This document shows positions 8,528 through 17,350 of a stretch of DNA of 44,155 bases, in pieces. Both the position numbers and the translations under genes were made by a program. The DNA comes from CAZEBW01 sp964510205 (lineage in GTDB: Bacteria; Chloroflexota; Anaerolineae; VGOG01), in NCBI GenBank assembly GCA_964510205.1, contig CAZEBW010000028.1, forward strand, positions 1-44,155, given 5' to 3'. The notes under the pieces were generated by a model. It saw nothing but the letters and a program-made list of their open reading frames with translations, searched no databases and had not been told where the DNA came from. How positions within the stretch are numbered: the stretch's first letter is position 1; each line of letters begins with the position of its first letter.

Positions 8528-8992
8528 ATGCCCTATGTCGTTGAAGTAGACCTCAGTGCAAAGGTAGAGCAGTGGAGTAAGAACACGGCTGTCGCTTTTT
8601 CCGATGGAATCCGGGGATCAATTCTGATTGAAAGCAGCGGCAAACGCGCTGCGAGGGACTGGCTCAGAGCTCGGCGACCCAACCGCAGCAAGGCGTTCTA
8701 CCGGTACAGTTTACTGGCTGTCCTCATCTATCTTCTGATCAAACCGCATCTTCAGCAAATTGAGCATGTGGTGATTGACAAGGACTATCCAGGGGAAAAG
8801 AACGAGGGAGTGATTAAGGACTTTCTCCTCAGCCTTCTGCACCGTGAGGATCCATCGTTACGAGGCGGGTTTATCAGCTTTTGGGAAGTAGGAGGCTCGG
8901 CGGCTGATATATTAGCCAGGAGAGTTTATCTGGGAGACAAGAAGGCGAATCGAGAGATCACCTTCCAAGACATCCAGCAACTCTTCAAATGA
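8528..8992 (+). CDS. Hypothetical protein, 154 aa
   Basis: I do not recognise the family. The protein is soluble-looking with one moderately hydrophobic stretch (about 57-75, YRYSLLAVLIYLLIKPHL). That is followed by HVVIDKDYPGEKNEG, whose acidic spacing could belong to a nuclease-like fold, but this is not established. AGGA lies 3 nt before the ATG. It is squeezed between two nuoE-like fragments in the nuoE-nuoF insert, and its 3' end meets a minus-strand tRNA-like element with its own promoter, so antisense transcription into it is possible. Confidence 0.65.
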   Translation: MPYVVEVDLSAKVEQWSKNTAVAFSDGIRGSILIESSGKRAARDWLRARRPNRSKAFYRYSLLAVLIYLLIKPHLQQIEHVVIDKDYPGEKNEGVIKDFLLSLLHREDPSLRGGFISFWEVGGSAADILARRVYLGDKKANREITFQDIQQLFK

Positions 8993-9002
8993 AAAAGGAC
9001 CG

Positions 9003-9075
9003 GGGCTCCCTTGCGGGCCTAAAGCCAAGGAGCTTAGAGACTGAATCTCTAGCGCGCTCGGCCACCCGATCCACC
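9003..9075 (-). ncRNA. tRNA-like element, class II type, probably degenerate
   Basis: On the minus strand a consensus promoter is followed by GGGTGGCCGAGCGCGC, resembling positions 5-25 of Leu/Ser tRNAs. Then comes a perfect anticodon-arm-like hairpin (TAGAG, loop ATTCAGT, CTCTA) and a long variable-arm-like hairpin (GCTCCTTG with CAAGGGAGC). The D loop lacks the usual GG, and there is no GTTCRA T-loop; the sequence breaks off at CCCCGGTCC into a T tract. Read literally the anticodon would be UCA. Most likely a truncated tRNA-Leu/Ser remnant, alternatively a small structured RNA. Confidence 0.33.
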
Positions 9076-9078
9076 GAT

Positions 9079-9108
9079 ATTATACCATACACATCCCGAT
9101 TTTGTCAA
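9079..9108 (-). promoter_or_regulatory. Near-perfect sigma-70 promoter on the minus strand
   Basis: Reading the minus strand, TTGACA (9103-9108), an 18-nt spacer and TATAAT (9079-9084). Both hexamers are perfect. It points at the tRNA-like element that starts about 4 nt after the -10. Confidence 0.75.
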
Positions 9109-9125
9109 ATCAACAGTGGAGGATT

Positions 9126-9206
9126 TTCACCCTCCTCACCGTCGAGTGCCTCGGCTCATGCGGCACAGCGCCGATGATGCAGGTAGATGAGACTTATGTC
9201 CCGTAA
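9126..9206 (+). pseudogene. nuoE internal fragment (cluster-ligand region)
   Basis: Twenty-four in-frame codons from TTC at 9126 to ACT at 9194 correspond to nuoE 5242-5311. They encode FTLLTVECLGSCGTAP and MMQVDET, keeping both CxxxC cysteines, then run to a TAA at 9204-9206. Most differences are at third codon positions, so the donor was a nuoE under selection, not a decaying local copy. The next gene starts inside it in another frame. Confidence 0.85.
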
Positions 9207-10167
9207 ACGCAACTCCTCCAAACGAACATCAAGACAGAGCAAAAGTACTGGTTGCCTAGGTGCCATATTTGGGCTAATTCGTGCATTGATCGAGGCGCTA
9301 GTCAGAGTCGTTGCAGGTGCCTTTCGACTCGTAGTTTCGGCTGGTAAGTGGCTCAACCAGAAGAAACTAACACTGCCCATCCGCGGAGGTTATCGAGTAT
9401 CTGGTTTGCTCCTTGTGGTTTTTCTGTGTTTTCTTTGCATGGGCTGCTCACTGGTTTACACTTGGACTGATATGCAGTTACGCTCCATTGGCGTTCTGCC
9501 TACGTACACTCCTACACCCAGTTCCACACCCATACCAACACATACGCCTATGCCTACAAAAACGCCAACTTCTACACCTGCACCTACTTTGACACCTAGC
9601 CCAACCAGCCCACCCACTGCAACTAACACGCCAGGCCCTTCACCTACGCCAACTTTCACACCTTTACCTACTTCGACACCCACGCCAACCAGCCCACCCA
9701 CTACAACTAACACGCCAAGCCCTTCACCGACATCGACTTTCACCCCTTCACCTGCGCCGACGCCTACGTCAACCAGTCCACCCACCGCAACTAACACACC
9801 AGCCCCTTCACCGACACTGACTTTCACCCCTTCCCCTACTTCGACACCTACATCAACCAGTCCACCCACTGCAACTAACACACCGGCCCCTTCACCGACA
9901 CCACTGCCTACAAATACACCCATCCCGCCGACTAATACGCCACAGGCAGGGCCACCACCTGGCTCCGAAGTCTTGGCAGATGGTGTGTGGCGGTGTCCTG
10001 GCAGTACTGATGGCGCAGCTTACGTTGGCAGCGCTGAGAGTGACAAGTTCCACTATCTAGGCTGCCGTTGGGCAGAAAAGATCAAAGATGAAAATCGTAT
10101 TTGCTTTGCCAGTAGAGATGCTGCTATTGCCTATGGATATGCTCCATGTGGGACGTGCGAGCCATAG
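9187..10167 (+). CDS. Membrane-anchored protein with Pro/Thr-rich spacer and Ada-like zinc-binding domain
   Basis: A 326-residue protein in three parts. A basic N-terminus with an amphipathic stretch leads to a membrane helix at about 77-95 (GLLLVVFLCFLCMGCSLV). A low-complexity spacer of repeated TPTPSPT units spans about 110-255. The C-terminal domain of about 60 residues reads YVGSAESDKFHYLGCRWAEK then CFASRDAAIAYGYAPCGTCEP. It matches the four-cysteine metal-binding domain found in the Ada N-terminus and in secreted nucleases. The spacer suggests the domain is displayed outside the membrane. ATG at 9187 or 9196 may be the start; both lie in the nuoE-like fragment and neither has a strong Shine-Dalgarno. 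Confidence 0.75.
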   Translation: MRLMSRKRNSSKRTSRQSKSTGCLGAIFGLIRALIEALVRVVAGAFRLVVSAGKWLNQKKLTLPIRGGYRVSGLLLVVFLCFLCMGCSLVYTWTDMQLRSIGVLPTYTPTPSSTPIPTHTPMPTKTPTSTPAPTLTPSPTSPPTATNTPGPSPTPTFTPLPTSTPTPTSPPTTTNTPSPSPTSTFTPSPAPTPTSTSPPTATNTPAPSPTLTFTPSPTSTPTSTSPPTATNTPAPSPTPLPTNTPIPPTNTPQAGPPPGSEVLADGVWRCPGSTDGAAYVGSAESDKFHYLGCRWAEKIKDENRICFASRDAAIAYGYAPCGTCEP

Positions 10168-10238
10168 GCAGAGGTGTTGTTAAAAGGATAGAGCGTCCAC
10201 CAATGCAAGCAGAACACGTGTTTTAGGGAGGAACAGGG

Positions 10239-10595
10239 ATGACCAAGAAACGAAGAAGGATCGTTGGAACACCTTCTGGGCAAGGCAGGGTACTACGAGA
10301 AGGGCAGTATCTAGCTGATGTCTCGTATAGTCTTCAAGTCATTCAAGAGTACATAGTTGTCTCGGGCTCTGCCGGCGATGAGGAAATTGAAAGCTTAAGA
10401 GAAATCACGGCACAGATATCGGTAATTTCTGGCGAGAAGGATTTGGGCCTTGGTCAACAACTAACGCTGGAACTTGATGACGGTCGGAGCTGGGAATTCA
10501 TTACAAAGACTAGAGATCACGCTTCGGGCACATATCAAGCGGTCAATGCGAGCAGAGACGGACTTGTCGTAGCTGATAGTAATTCCACTGGCTAG
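10239..10595 (+). CDS. Hypothetical protein, 118 aa
   Basis: No recognised family. It is a small soluble protein with a basic N-terminus (MTKKRRRIVGTPSGQGRVL) and a mixed beta-strand pattern, LADVSYSLQVIQEYIVV and LTLELDDGRSWEFITK, suggesting a compact beta-barrel. A clear GGGAGG lies 7 nt before the ATG, which supports it as a real gene. It lies 71 nt after the zinc-domain protein in the nuoE-nuoF insert. Confidence 0.6.
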   Translation: MTKKRRRIVGTPSGQGRVLREGQYLADVSYSLQVIQEYIVVSGSAGDEEIESLREITAQISVISGEKDLGLGQQLTLELDDGRSWEFITKTRDHASGTYQAVNASRDGLVVADSNSTG

Positions 10596-10723
10596 CGTGC
10601 GACCCGCGTAACCTCCTGAAGCGGACCTGGTATTCGTACGTGTGTGCAAAAGACTTGATCTTCGACTACACTGTGGTTCTATTCCTTGACTGTTAGTCAA
10701 GCCTCTCCAAAGGAGTAACTGAA

Positions 10724-11131
10724 ATGCTCAACAACAAGTTCAGTTTTATCGCACTACTCACCCTACTACTAGCCTTGACCCTAGCGACCGCCTGCAGCCC
10801 ACAGCAGCAGGAGGTCAAGGCAACCACCGCCGATGACGGCCGCGAGATGCAGCTCAAGAAGGGCCAAACCCTGGTCGTCACCCTGGAGGGCAATCCGACC
10901 ACGGGCTACTCGTGGGAGGCGGCGGAACCCCTCGACGAGCAGGTGCTCCGGCAGGTGGGCGAAGCGGAGTTCAAGGCGGAATCCGAAGCCCTGGGGGCGG
11001 GAGGCGTGCAGACCCTCCGCTTCGAGGCGGTGAAGGCAGGCACGACCACTCTCAAGCTGGTCTACCACCGCCCCTGGGAAGAGGACGTGGATCCGCTGGA
11101 GACTTACTCCATCCAGGTCGTCGTGCGGTGA
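10724..11131 (+). CDS. Chagasin-family (I42) protease inhibitor, lipoprotein
   Basis: A 135-residue protein. The N-terminus is a lipoprotein signal (hydrophobic ALLTLLLALTL then lipobox ATAC with Cys24), so it is predicted to be exported and lipid-anchored. The mature part carries the inhibitor I42 hallmarks NPTTGYSW, GAGGVQTLRFEA and YHRPWEE, the three loops with which chagasin-type inhibitors block papain-like cysteine peptidases. The bacterial target is unknown; the nearby S9 enzyme is a serine peptidase and not an expected target. AAAGGAG precedes the ATG. A perfect small hairpin (CTTGACT, loop GTT, AGTCAAG at 10685-10701) lies just upstream. Confidence 0.88.
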   Translation: MLNNKFSFIALLTLLLALTLATACSPQQQEVKATTADDGREMQLKKGQTLVVTLEGNPTTGYSWEAAEPLDEQVLRQVGEAEFKAESEALGAGGVQTLRFEAVKAGTTTLKLVYHRPWEEDVDPLETYSIQVVVR

Positions 11132-11145
11132 TCGGCGTTTATCCG

Positions 11146-11225
11146 CCACGAATTTCACGAATTAACACGAAGTGGAGGGAAATTAGTGAAAGCCGTTTCC
11201 ACTTCCGAGTTCGTGTAATTCGTGG
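11146..11225. repeat. Inverted repeat CCACGAA...TTCGTGG upstream of nuoF
   Basis: CCACGAATTTCACGAATTA with an inner GAAGTGG, mirrored by CCACTTCCGAGTTCGTGTAA and TTCGTGG. It is an imperfect palindrome of about 80 bp sitting between the insert and nuoF, built from period-7/8 words. Confidence 0.7.
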
Positions 11226-11256
11226 CAGATTTGAGGTTCGGAATTAAGGCAACCGA

Positions 11257-12519
<1,263 letters not shown>

Positions 12520-12575
12520 TAGTCGGACATTCGTTCATTCGTAAATTCGCCACCACTTCATAGAGAGGTGCTCCT

Positions 12576-12809
12576 ATGAAAATCCACCAATTCACAGTAG
12601 TGATAGAACCAGACGAGGAAGCATTTCACGCTTATGTCCCAGCCTTGCCAGGTTGTCACACTTTCGGATCCACCATAGATGAGGCTCGCGCCAATATCGC
12701 CGAGGCGATAGAACTCCACATCGAAAGTATGCTGCAAGACGGAGAAGTTGTTCCTCTGGAACGGGAACCGGTGTTCATCACTCGCCTATCAGTGCCGGTG
12801 GCAGCATGA
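12576..12809 (+). CDS. hicB: HicB-family antitoxin
   Basis: A 77-residue protein with the partial RNase H-like HicB fold (FTVVIEPDEEAFHAYVPALPGC and TIDEARANIAEAIELHIE). It neutralises HicA by binding it; longer HicB proteins also have a DNA-binding domain, which is absent here. GAGAGG precedes the ATG. Its stop overlaps the hicA start by 4 nt. The antitoxin comes first, the less common order in E. coli-type hicAB but frequent elsewhere. Confidence 0.88.
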   Translation: MKIHQFTVVIEPDEEAFHAYVPALPGCHTFGSTIDEARANIAEAIELHIESMLQDGEVVPLEREPVFITRLSVPVAA

Positions 12810-13036
12810 ACCCAAAGCTTCCACGAGTTGATTGCCAGCGATTGATTCGAGCGCTGAAACGTGCAGGCTTTGAGGAACAGCGACAACGCGGCAGCCATCT
12901 GCACATGCGCCGTGCATCCGATGGAAAACGAGTGACCGTACCCGTTCACAAAGGACGGACAGTCCCCGTCGGCACTCTGCGGGCCATTTTGCGCGATGCA
13001 GACATCAGCGTTGACGAGTTTCGCGAGTTGCTGTAA
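12806..13036 (+). CDS. hicA: HicA-family mRNA interferase toxin
   Basis: A 76-residue double-stranded-RNA-binding-fold toxin that cleaves mRNA. Visible motifs are LIRALKRAGFEEQRQRGSH, with the catalytic His31 in GSHLHM, and the strand VTVPVHKGRTVPVGTLRAIL. It overlaps hicB by ATGA, so the pair is translationally coupled. The pair stands between nuoF and nuoG in the same orientation and would be read through by the nuo transcript unless it has its own promoter. Confidence 0.88.
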   Translation: MNPKLPRVDCQRLIRALKRAGFEEQRQRGSHLHMRRASDGKRVTVPVHKGRTVPVGTLRAILRDADISVDEFRELL

Positions 13037-13094
13037 CAGCCTTCGGCCCAATCATTCCAGGCTGCCTAACGTGTGCAGCACAGGATTTTGATAT

Positions 13095-15554
13095 ATGCAA
13101 CCACTGGTAACTCTCACCATAGACGATCAAGAGGTAACAGTCCCGGCGGGAACCCTGGTGCTGGATGCCGCCAAGCGTGCCGGCATCGAGATCCCCACCC
13201 TCTGCCATCACGAGAAGCTGCTCCCGCTGGGGGGCTGCCGCCTGTGCCTGGTGGAGATCGAGAAGATGCGCGGCCTGCAGACGGCCTGCACCACGCCCGT
13301 GCGGGAAGGGATGGTGGTGCGCACCAACACGCCAGCGGTGGCCAAGACCCGCCAGGGAATGCTGGAGTTCCTGCTCATCAATCACCCCCTCGATTGTCCC
13401 ATCTGCGATAAGGGCGGGGAATGCACGCTCCAGGACTGGGCCTTCAAGTACGGGGCCGCCGAGAGCCGCTTCGGGGAAGAGAAACGCCACCAGAGAAAGG
13501 CCCTCGCTCTCAGCCCCCTCATCGTCAAGGACGAGGAGCGCTGTATCCTCTGCCGGCGCTGCGTGCGATTCCTGGAAGAGTGGGCTGATGAAGTGCAGTT
13601 GGACTACTTTGAGCGGGGACGCCACACCAGGGTGGACACCTTCTCCGGCTACCCCCTCGATTCCGTCTTCTCAGGCAATATCGTGGACCTCTGCCCCGTG
13701 GGGGCTCTCACCAGCCGAGTGTTCCGCTTCCAGGCCCGCCGTTGGGAGCTGGAGCGCACGCCCAGCGTCTGCCCCTACTGCGGCGTGGGCTGCAACGTCA
13801 CCCTGGACGTCAAGATGAACAGGCTGCGCCGCATCGGGGCGCGAGAGAACGCCGAGGTCAACGACCAGTGGCTGTGCGACAAAGGACGCTTCGCCCACGC
13901 CTTCGTCCACAGCCCCCACAGGCTGAAGACCCCGCTGATCAGGAGAGGCGACGAGCTGGAGCCCGCCACCTGGCAAGAGGCGCTGAGCGTGATCAGCCAA
14001 CGATTGGGCGAGATCATAGCGGAGAGCGGGCCGGACAGCGTGGGCGGCATCGGCTCGAGCCGGGCCACCAACGAGGCCAACTACCTCTTCCAGCGATTCA
14101 TGCGGGCCGTGGTGGGCGCCAACAACGTGGACCACATCGGCCGCCTGCCCGACGGCGCCCGGCCCTTGCCCTCCCTGGCCGAAATAGGAGAGGCTGACGT
14201 CATCCTCCTGCTGGGCGTTGATCCCGCCGAGGAAGCGCCCATCGTCGAGCTTCTCATCCGGCGGGCGGTGCTGACCAGGGGGACGAAAGTCATCGTGGCC
14301 AATCCGCGCCGCATAGCTCTGAATCGCTATGGCGGCCCCTGGCTGGCGTATAAGCCGGGGACTGAGGCGGCGTTGCTCAATGGGCTGATCAAACGTGAAA
14401 CGTCAAGCCCTTCGACGGGGCTCAGGACAAGCGTGAAGCGTGAAACGTCAAACGTGAAACGTGAAACGTCGAACATTGAAGAGGTGACCGGTGTCTCGCG
14501 TGAACCACTGCGCCAGGCGGCGGAAATGCTGGCCCAGGCTGAGCGTGCCCTCATCATCTGCGGCCCAATATCCAATATTCAATCTCCAATCTCCAATCTC
14601 CAATCCCTGGCCAACAGCGCCGGCCCCTACTACCTGGCCCAGGACTGCAACTCGCTGGGCGCTCTAGAGATGGGCGTAGCTCCCCACCTGCTTCCGGGCC
14701 GCCAGAGTCTGACCAACGACCAAGCGCTGCAAAGATTCGGTAGACGCTGGCGTACGGAGCTGTCATCCCAGGCGGGGCTATCTGTAGACGAGATGCTGGA
14801 GGCGGCTACCGAAGGCAAGCTCAGAGCCCTCTACGTGATGAAATCTGACCCAGCCACCCATGCAGACAAGGAAGCTCTGGAAAAGCTGGACTTTTTGATC
14901 GTGCAAGATCTTTTCTTGACCGAAACGGCTCAACGGGCCGACGTGGTGCTGCCGGCGGCCAGCTTTGCCGAGATGGAGGGCACTTTTACCAACCTGACAG
15001 GACGGGTGCAGAGGATACGAGGCGCGTTGCGTCCTCCGGGCGAGGCCAGGGCCGATGACCAAATTTTGGCTGACTTGGCCGAGGCTATGGGCAGCAACTT
15101 GGGTCACACATCGGCTGAGACCGTGATGGCCGAGATGGCCAGACTTGCGCCCGTGGATAAGGGACAAGGGACTAGGGACGAGGGACAAGGGGATTCAAGC
15201 TTCGAATCCTTTGGGTATCAGCCGCCGGCGGGCGACAGCGAGTATCCGCTGGCCCTGGTCACCGGCCGCTTGCTCTACGATGGCGACATTCGCCTGGCCC
15301 AATCGGACATCCTGCGCCAGTTTGTGCCGCAGCCCTTCGTGGAGATCAACCCCGCCGACGCCGAGGCGCTGGGCATCGCCGACGGCGCAGCAGTGACTGT
15401 CGCTTCACCGAAGGGAGAGTTGAAACTGACGGCCAGAGTCACCGACGACATCCGCCCCGGCTGCGTTTTCGTGCCTCGTGGCTTCGCCGAGGCGCCGGTT
15501 GTTGCCCTGCTGGATAGAGAAGCGATCGTTACCTGGGTAAAGATTACAAAGTGA
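13095..15554 (+). CDS. nuoG: NADH-quinone oxidoreductase subunit G
   Basis: An 819-residue FeS subunit. The N-terminal 2Fe-2S ferredoxin domain has Cys37, Cys48, Cys51 and Cys65. Next comes the His/Cys cluster region HPLDCPICDKGGECTLQD, CILCRRCVRF and a molybdopterin-oxidoreductase-like domain opened by CPYCGVGC. Three low-complexity inserts interrupt the C-terminal half: 14391-14475 (KRETSNVKRETSN), 14566-14607 (SNIQSPISNLQS) and 15161-15188 (KGQGTRDEGQG). Each is translated repeat DNA that keeps the frame. Their location in the catalytically inactive part suggests surface loops. The start ATG has AGGA 9 nt upstream. Confidence 0.95.
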   Translation: MQPLVTLTIDDQEVTVPAGTLVLDAAKRAGIEIPTLCHHEKLLPLGGCRLCLVEIEKMRGLQTACTTPVREGMVVRTNTPAVAKTRQGMLEFLLINHPLDCPICDKGGECTLQDWAFKYGAAESRFGEEKRHQRKALALSPLIVKDEERCILCRRCVRFLEEWADEVQLDYFERGRHTRVDTFSGYPLDSVFSGNIVDLCPVGALTSRVFRFQARRWELERTPSVCPYCGVGCNVTLDVKMNRLRRIGARENAEVNDQWLCDKGRFAHAFVHSPHRLKTPLIRRGDELEPATWQEALSVISQRLGEIIAESGPDSVGGIGSSRATNEANYLFQRFMRAVVGANNVDHIGRLPDGARPLPSLAEIGEADVILLLGVDPAEEAPIVELLIRRAVLTRGTKVIVANPRRIALNRYGGPWLAYKPGTEAALLNGLIKRETSSPSTGLRTSVKRETSNVKRETSNIEEVTGVSREPLRQAAEMLAQAERALIICGPISNIQSPISNLQSLANSAGPYYLAQDCNSLGALEMGVAPHLLPGRQSLTNDQALQRFGRRWRTELSSQAGLSVDEMLEAATEGKLRALYVMKSDPATHADKEALEKLDFLIVQDLFLTETAQRADVVLPAASFAEMEGTFTNLTGRVQRIRGALRPPGEARADDQILADLAEAMGSNLGHTSAETVMAEMARLAPVDKGQGTRDEGQGDSSFESFGYQPPAGDSEYPLALVTGRLLYDGDIRLAQSDILRQFVPQPFVEINPADAEALGIADGAAVTVASPKGELKLTARVTDDIRPGCVFVPRGFAEAPVVALLDREAIVTWVKITK
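14391..14475. repeat. GTGAAAC heptamers plus CTTCGAC...GCTCAGGAC repeat inside nuoG
   Basis: Copies of GTGAAAC, GTGAAGC and GTGAAAC with period 7-8 surround a CCTGAGC-family element (CCCTTCGACGGGGCTCAGGA). The whole segment is translated in frame as part of NuoG. Confidence 0.85.
14566..14607. repeat. Six CAATMTC heptamers inside nuoG
   Basis: CAATATC, CAATATT, then three CAATCTC and CAATCCC: exactly 42 nt, six heptamers, fourteen codons, so the frame is kept. Confidence 0.9.
15161..15188. repeat. Four GGGACAA heptamers inside nuoG
   Basis: GGGACAA, GGGACTA, GGGACGA, GGGACAA in tandem within the coding region; same family as 3005 and 18207. Confidence 0.9.
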
Positions 15555-15606
15555 AACGTGAAGCGTGAAACGTGAGACTTACGTTTTACGTTTCACGCAT
15601 CACGCC
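15551..15606. repeat. Palindromic GTGAAAC heptamer array between nuoG and nuoH
   Basis: GTGAAAC, GTGAAGC, GTGAAAC, GTGAGAC, then the inverted ACGTTTTACGTTTCACGC and ATCACGCC. The two arms can pair. Confidence 0.85.
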
Positions 15607-15632
15607 TCAAATCTCATCTTGATAAAGGACAA

Positions 15633-16637
15633 ATGGACTTAATCGCAACCATCGTCATCCCCCTCATCAAAAGCATCATCCTTGTCGTCGGCCTGCTGGT
15701 CGGCTTCGCCTACACCACCTGGTTCGAGCGCAAGGTGGCGGCCCGCTTCACCATACGCTACGGCCCCAATCGGGCCGGGCCTTTCGGCCTCTTGCAGCCC
15801 GTGGCCGACGCAGTCAAGGCCATATTCAAAGAAGAGATCATCCCTTCCAAAGCAGACAAGGTGCTCTACGTCATCGCGCCGGGACTGTCTATAGCCACCG
15901 CTCTTCTGGCCTTCGCCGTCGTTCCCATGGGCAGGTCCGTCCATCTCTTCGGCCGCGAAATCCCGCTCTACGTGGCCGATGTCAACGTCGGGGTGCTCTA
16001 TCTCCTAGCGGTGGTCAGCCTAGCCACCTACGGCGTGGTGCTGGGCGGCTGGTCGTCCAACAACAAGTATTCCCTGTTGGGAGCCCTGCGCACCGCCGCC
16101 CAGATGATCAGCTACGAGCTGCCCATGGGCCTGGCTTTGCTCAGCGTCTTGCTGCTGGTGGGCAATCTGAGCCTGGTGCGGATCGTGGAGTACCAGAGCA
16201 GCTTGCCCCTCATCGTGCTGCAGCCCGTGGCCTTCATCATCTACTTGATTTGCAGCTTCGCCGAGGCCGGCCGCACCCCCTTCGACCTGCCAGAGACAGA
16301 AAACGAGTTGGTTTCTGGCTACGCCACCGAGTACGGGGGCATCAAATTCCCGCTGTTCTTCATGGCCGAGTACATCCACATGATCACCGCCAGCGCCATC
16401 GTCACCACCCTGTTCCTAGGCGGCTGGCAGGGGCCTTTTGCGGACCTGCACCCTCTCATCCCGCCGTTTTGGTTCTTGGTCAAAACGGTGTTCATGATCT
16501 TCGTCTTCGTCTGGGTGCGGTCCAGCCTGCCCCGCGTGCGCTACGACAAGCTGATGAAGTTCTGCTGGAAGTTCCTGGCGCCGCTGGCGCTGGTCAATTT
16601 GGCGGTGACTGCTGTCGTGGTAGTCCTGCTCGCCTAG
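15633..16637 (+). CDS. nuoH: NADH-quinone oxidoreductase subunit H
   Basis: A 334-residue membrane subunit with about eight helices that forms most of the quinone chamber. Family signatures are FERKVAARFTIRYGPNRAGP and EAGRTPFDLPETENELVSGY, plus YGGIKFPLFFMAEYIHM. These acidic and arginine loops are conserved quinone-site elements. AAGGACAA precedes the ATG. It follows a palindromic GTGAAAC array and precedes a palindromic GGGACTA array. Confidence 0.96.
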   Translation: MDLIATIVIPLIKSIILVVGLLVGFAYTTWFERKVAARFTIRYGPNRAGPFGLLQPVADAVKAIFKEEIIPSKADKVLYVIAPGLSIATALLAFAVVPMGRSVHLFGREIPLYVADVNVGVLYLLAVVSLATYGVVLGGWSSNNKYSLLGALRTAAQMISYELPMGLALLSVLLLVGNLSLVRIVEYQSSLPLIVLQPVAFIIYLICSFAEAGRTPFDLPETENELVSGYATEYGGIKFPLFFMAEYIHMITASAIVTTLFLGGWQGPFADLHPLIPPFWFLVKTVFMIFVFVWVRSSLPRVRYDKLMKFCWKFLAPLALVNLAVTAVVVVLLA

Positions 16638-16748
16638 AGGTTGGAGATTGGATAAATGGGAGGGATTAGGGAACTAGGGATTAGGGACCAGGGACTAGGG
16701 ACTAGATCAGGCCCTTATCCCTTGTCCCTAGTCCCTTGTCCCTAACAT
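16638..16748. repeat. Palindromic GGGACTA array between nuoH and nuoI
   Basis: Starts with GGTTGGAGATTGGA, then GGGATTA, GGGAACTA, GGGATTA, GGGACCA and GGGACTA twice, a short loop, and the inverted CCCTTAT, CCCTTGT, CCCTAGT, CCCTTGT, CCCTA. A strong RNA hairpin is expected. Confidence 0.85.
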
Positions 16749-16756
16749 CATTGGAA

Positions 16757-17257
16757 ATGGTAATTATCGAAGCGGTCAAAGGTTTATACCAAATTCTCAG
16801 AGGCATGGGGGTGACCCTCAGGTATTTGTTCACCAAGCCCGTCACTGTTCAGTATCCTGAGGAAAGGGTTCGCCTCCACCCCCGCTTCCGCGGACGGCAC
16901 GAGCTGCAGCGGGAGGAGGGGCTGGAGCTGTGTGTGGGCTGCGGCCTCTGCGCGGCCTATTGTCCGGCCGACTGCATTTATGTCGAGGCTGGGGAAAACA
17001 CCGATGGCGAGCGCCACTCCGAGGGCGAGCGCTACGCCCAGGTCTACGAGATCAACCTCAGCCGCTGCATCTTCTGCGGCTACTGCGAGGAGGCCTGCCC
17101 CACCGGGGCCATCAAGCTGAGGCACGAGTTCGCCCTGTCCGACTATGAGCGGGACGACTTGGTCTACACCAAGGAGCGACTGCTCACCCCGGCCGCGCCT
17201 CACGTTATTGTGTTGGAGGACAGCCGTTCAAGAGTGTCATTGCGAGGAACGAAGTGA
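16757..17257 (+). CDS. nuoI: NADH-quinone oxidoreductase subunit I
   Basis: A 166-residue ferredoxin-like subunit holding clusters N6a and N6b. The two motifs are CVGCGLCAAYCPADC and CIFCGYCEEACPTGA. The ATG at 16757 is chosen; an in-frame TTG at 16736 lies in the repeat array. The Shine-Dalgarno is weak. The last residues (VSLRGTK) and the TGA stop are encoded by the palindromic repeat at 17236-17322, so the C-terminus has been extended or replaced by repeat sequence. Confidence 0.94.
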   Translation: MVIIEAVKGLYQILRGMGVTLRYLFTKPVTVQYPEERVRLHPRFRGRHELQREEGLELCVGCGLCAAYCPADCIYVEAGENTDGERHSEGERYAQVYEINLSRCIFCGYCEEACPTGAIKLRHEFALSDYERDDLVYTKERLLTPAAPHVIVLEDSRSRVSLRGTK

Positions 17258-17322
17258 CGAAGCAATCCCCACTGTTGCTTGCAGTTGGAGGCGGGGGATT
17301 GCTTCGCTCCGCTCGCAATGAC
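17236..17322. repeat. GTCATTGCGAG palindrome between nuoI and nuoJ
   Basis: Bounded by GTCATTGCGAG and CTCGCAATGAC, with inner GAAGCAATCCCC and GGGGATTGCTTC. Same family as 354-492. It contains the nuoI stop codon. Confidence 0.88.
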
Positions 17323-17350
17323 AATAGTTACGTGGAGGACTAGCCTTTTC

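Noticed and set aside
9003..9075. Selenocysteine tRNA (UCA anticodon, long variable arm)
   Set aside because: No 8-bp acceptor stem can close, there is no T-arm, and the D-arm does not fit tRNA-Sec. A degenerate Leu/Ser-type remnant is more likely.
9456..9923. 155-residue minus-strand reading frame rich in Val and Gly
   Set aside because: It is the antisense shadow of the Thr/Pro-rich spacer of the zinc-domain protein and has no Shine-Dalgarno or family motif.
12520..13094. HicBA as a proven integron cassette
   Set aside because: Only one RYYYAAC-like word is present; no partner core or paired arms are visible.
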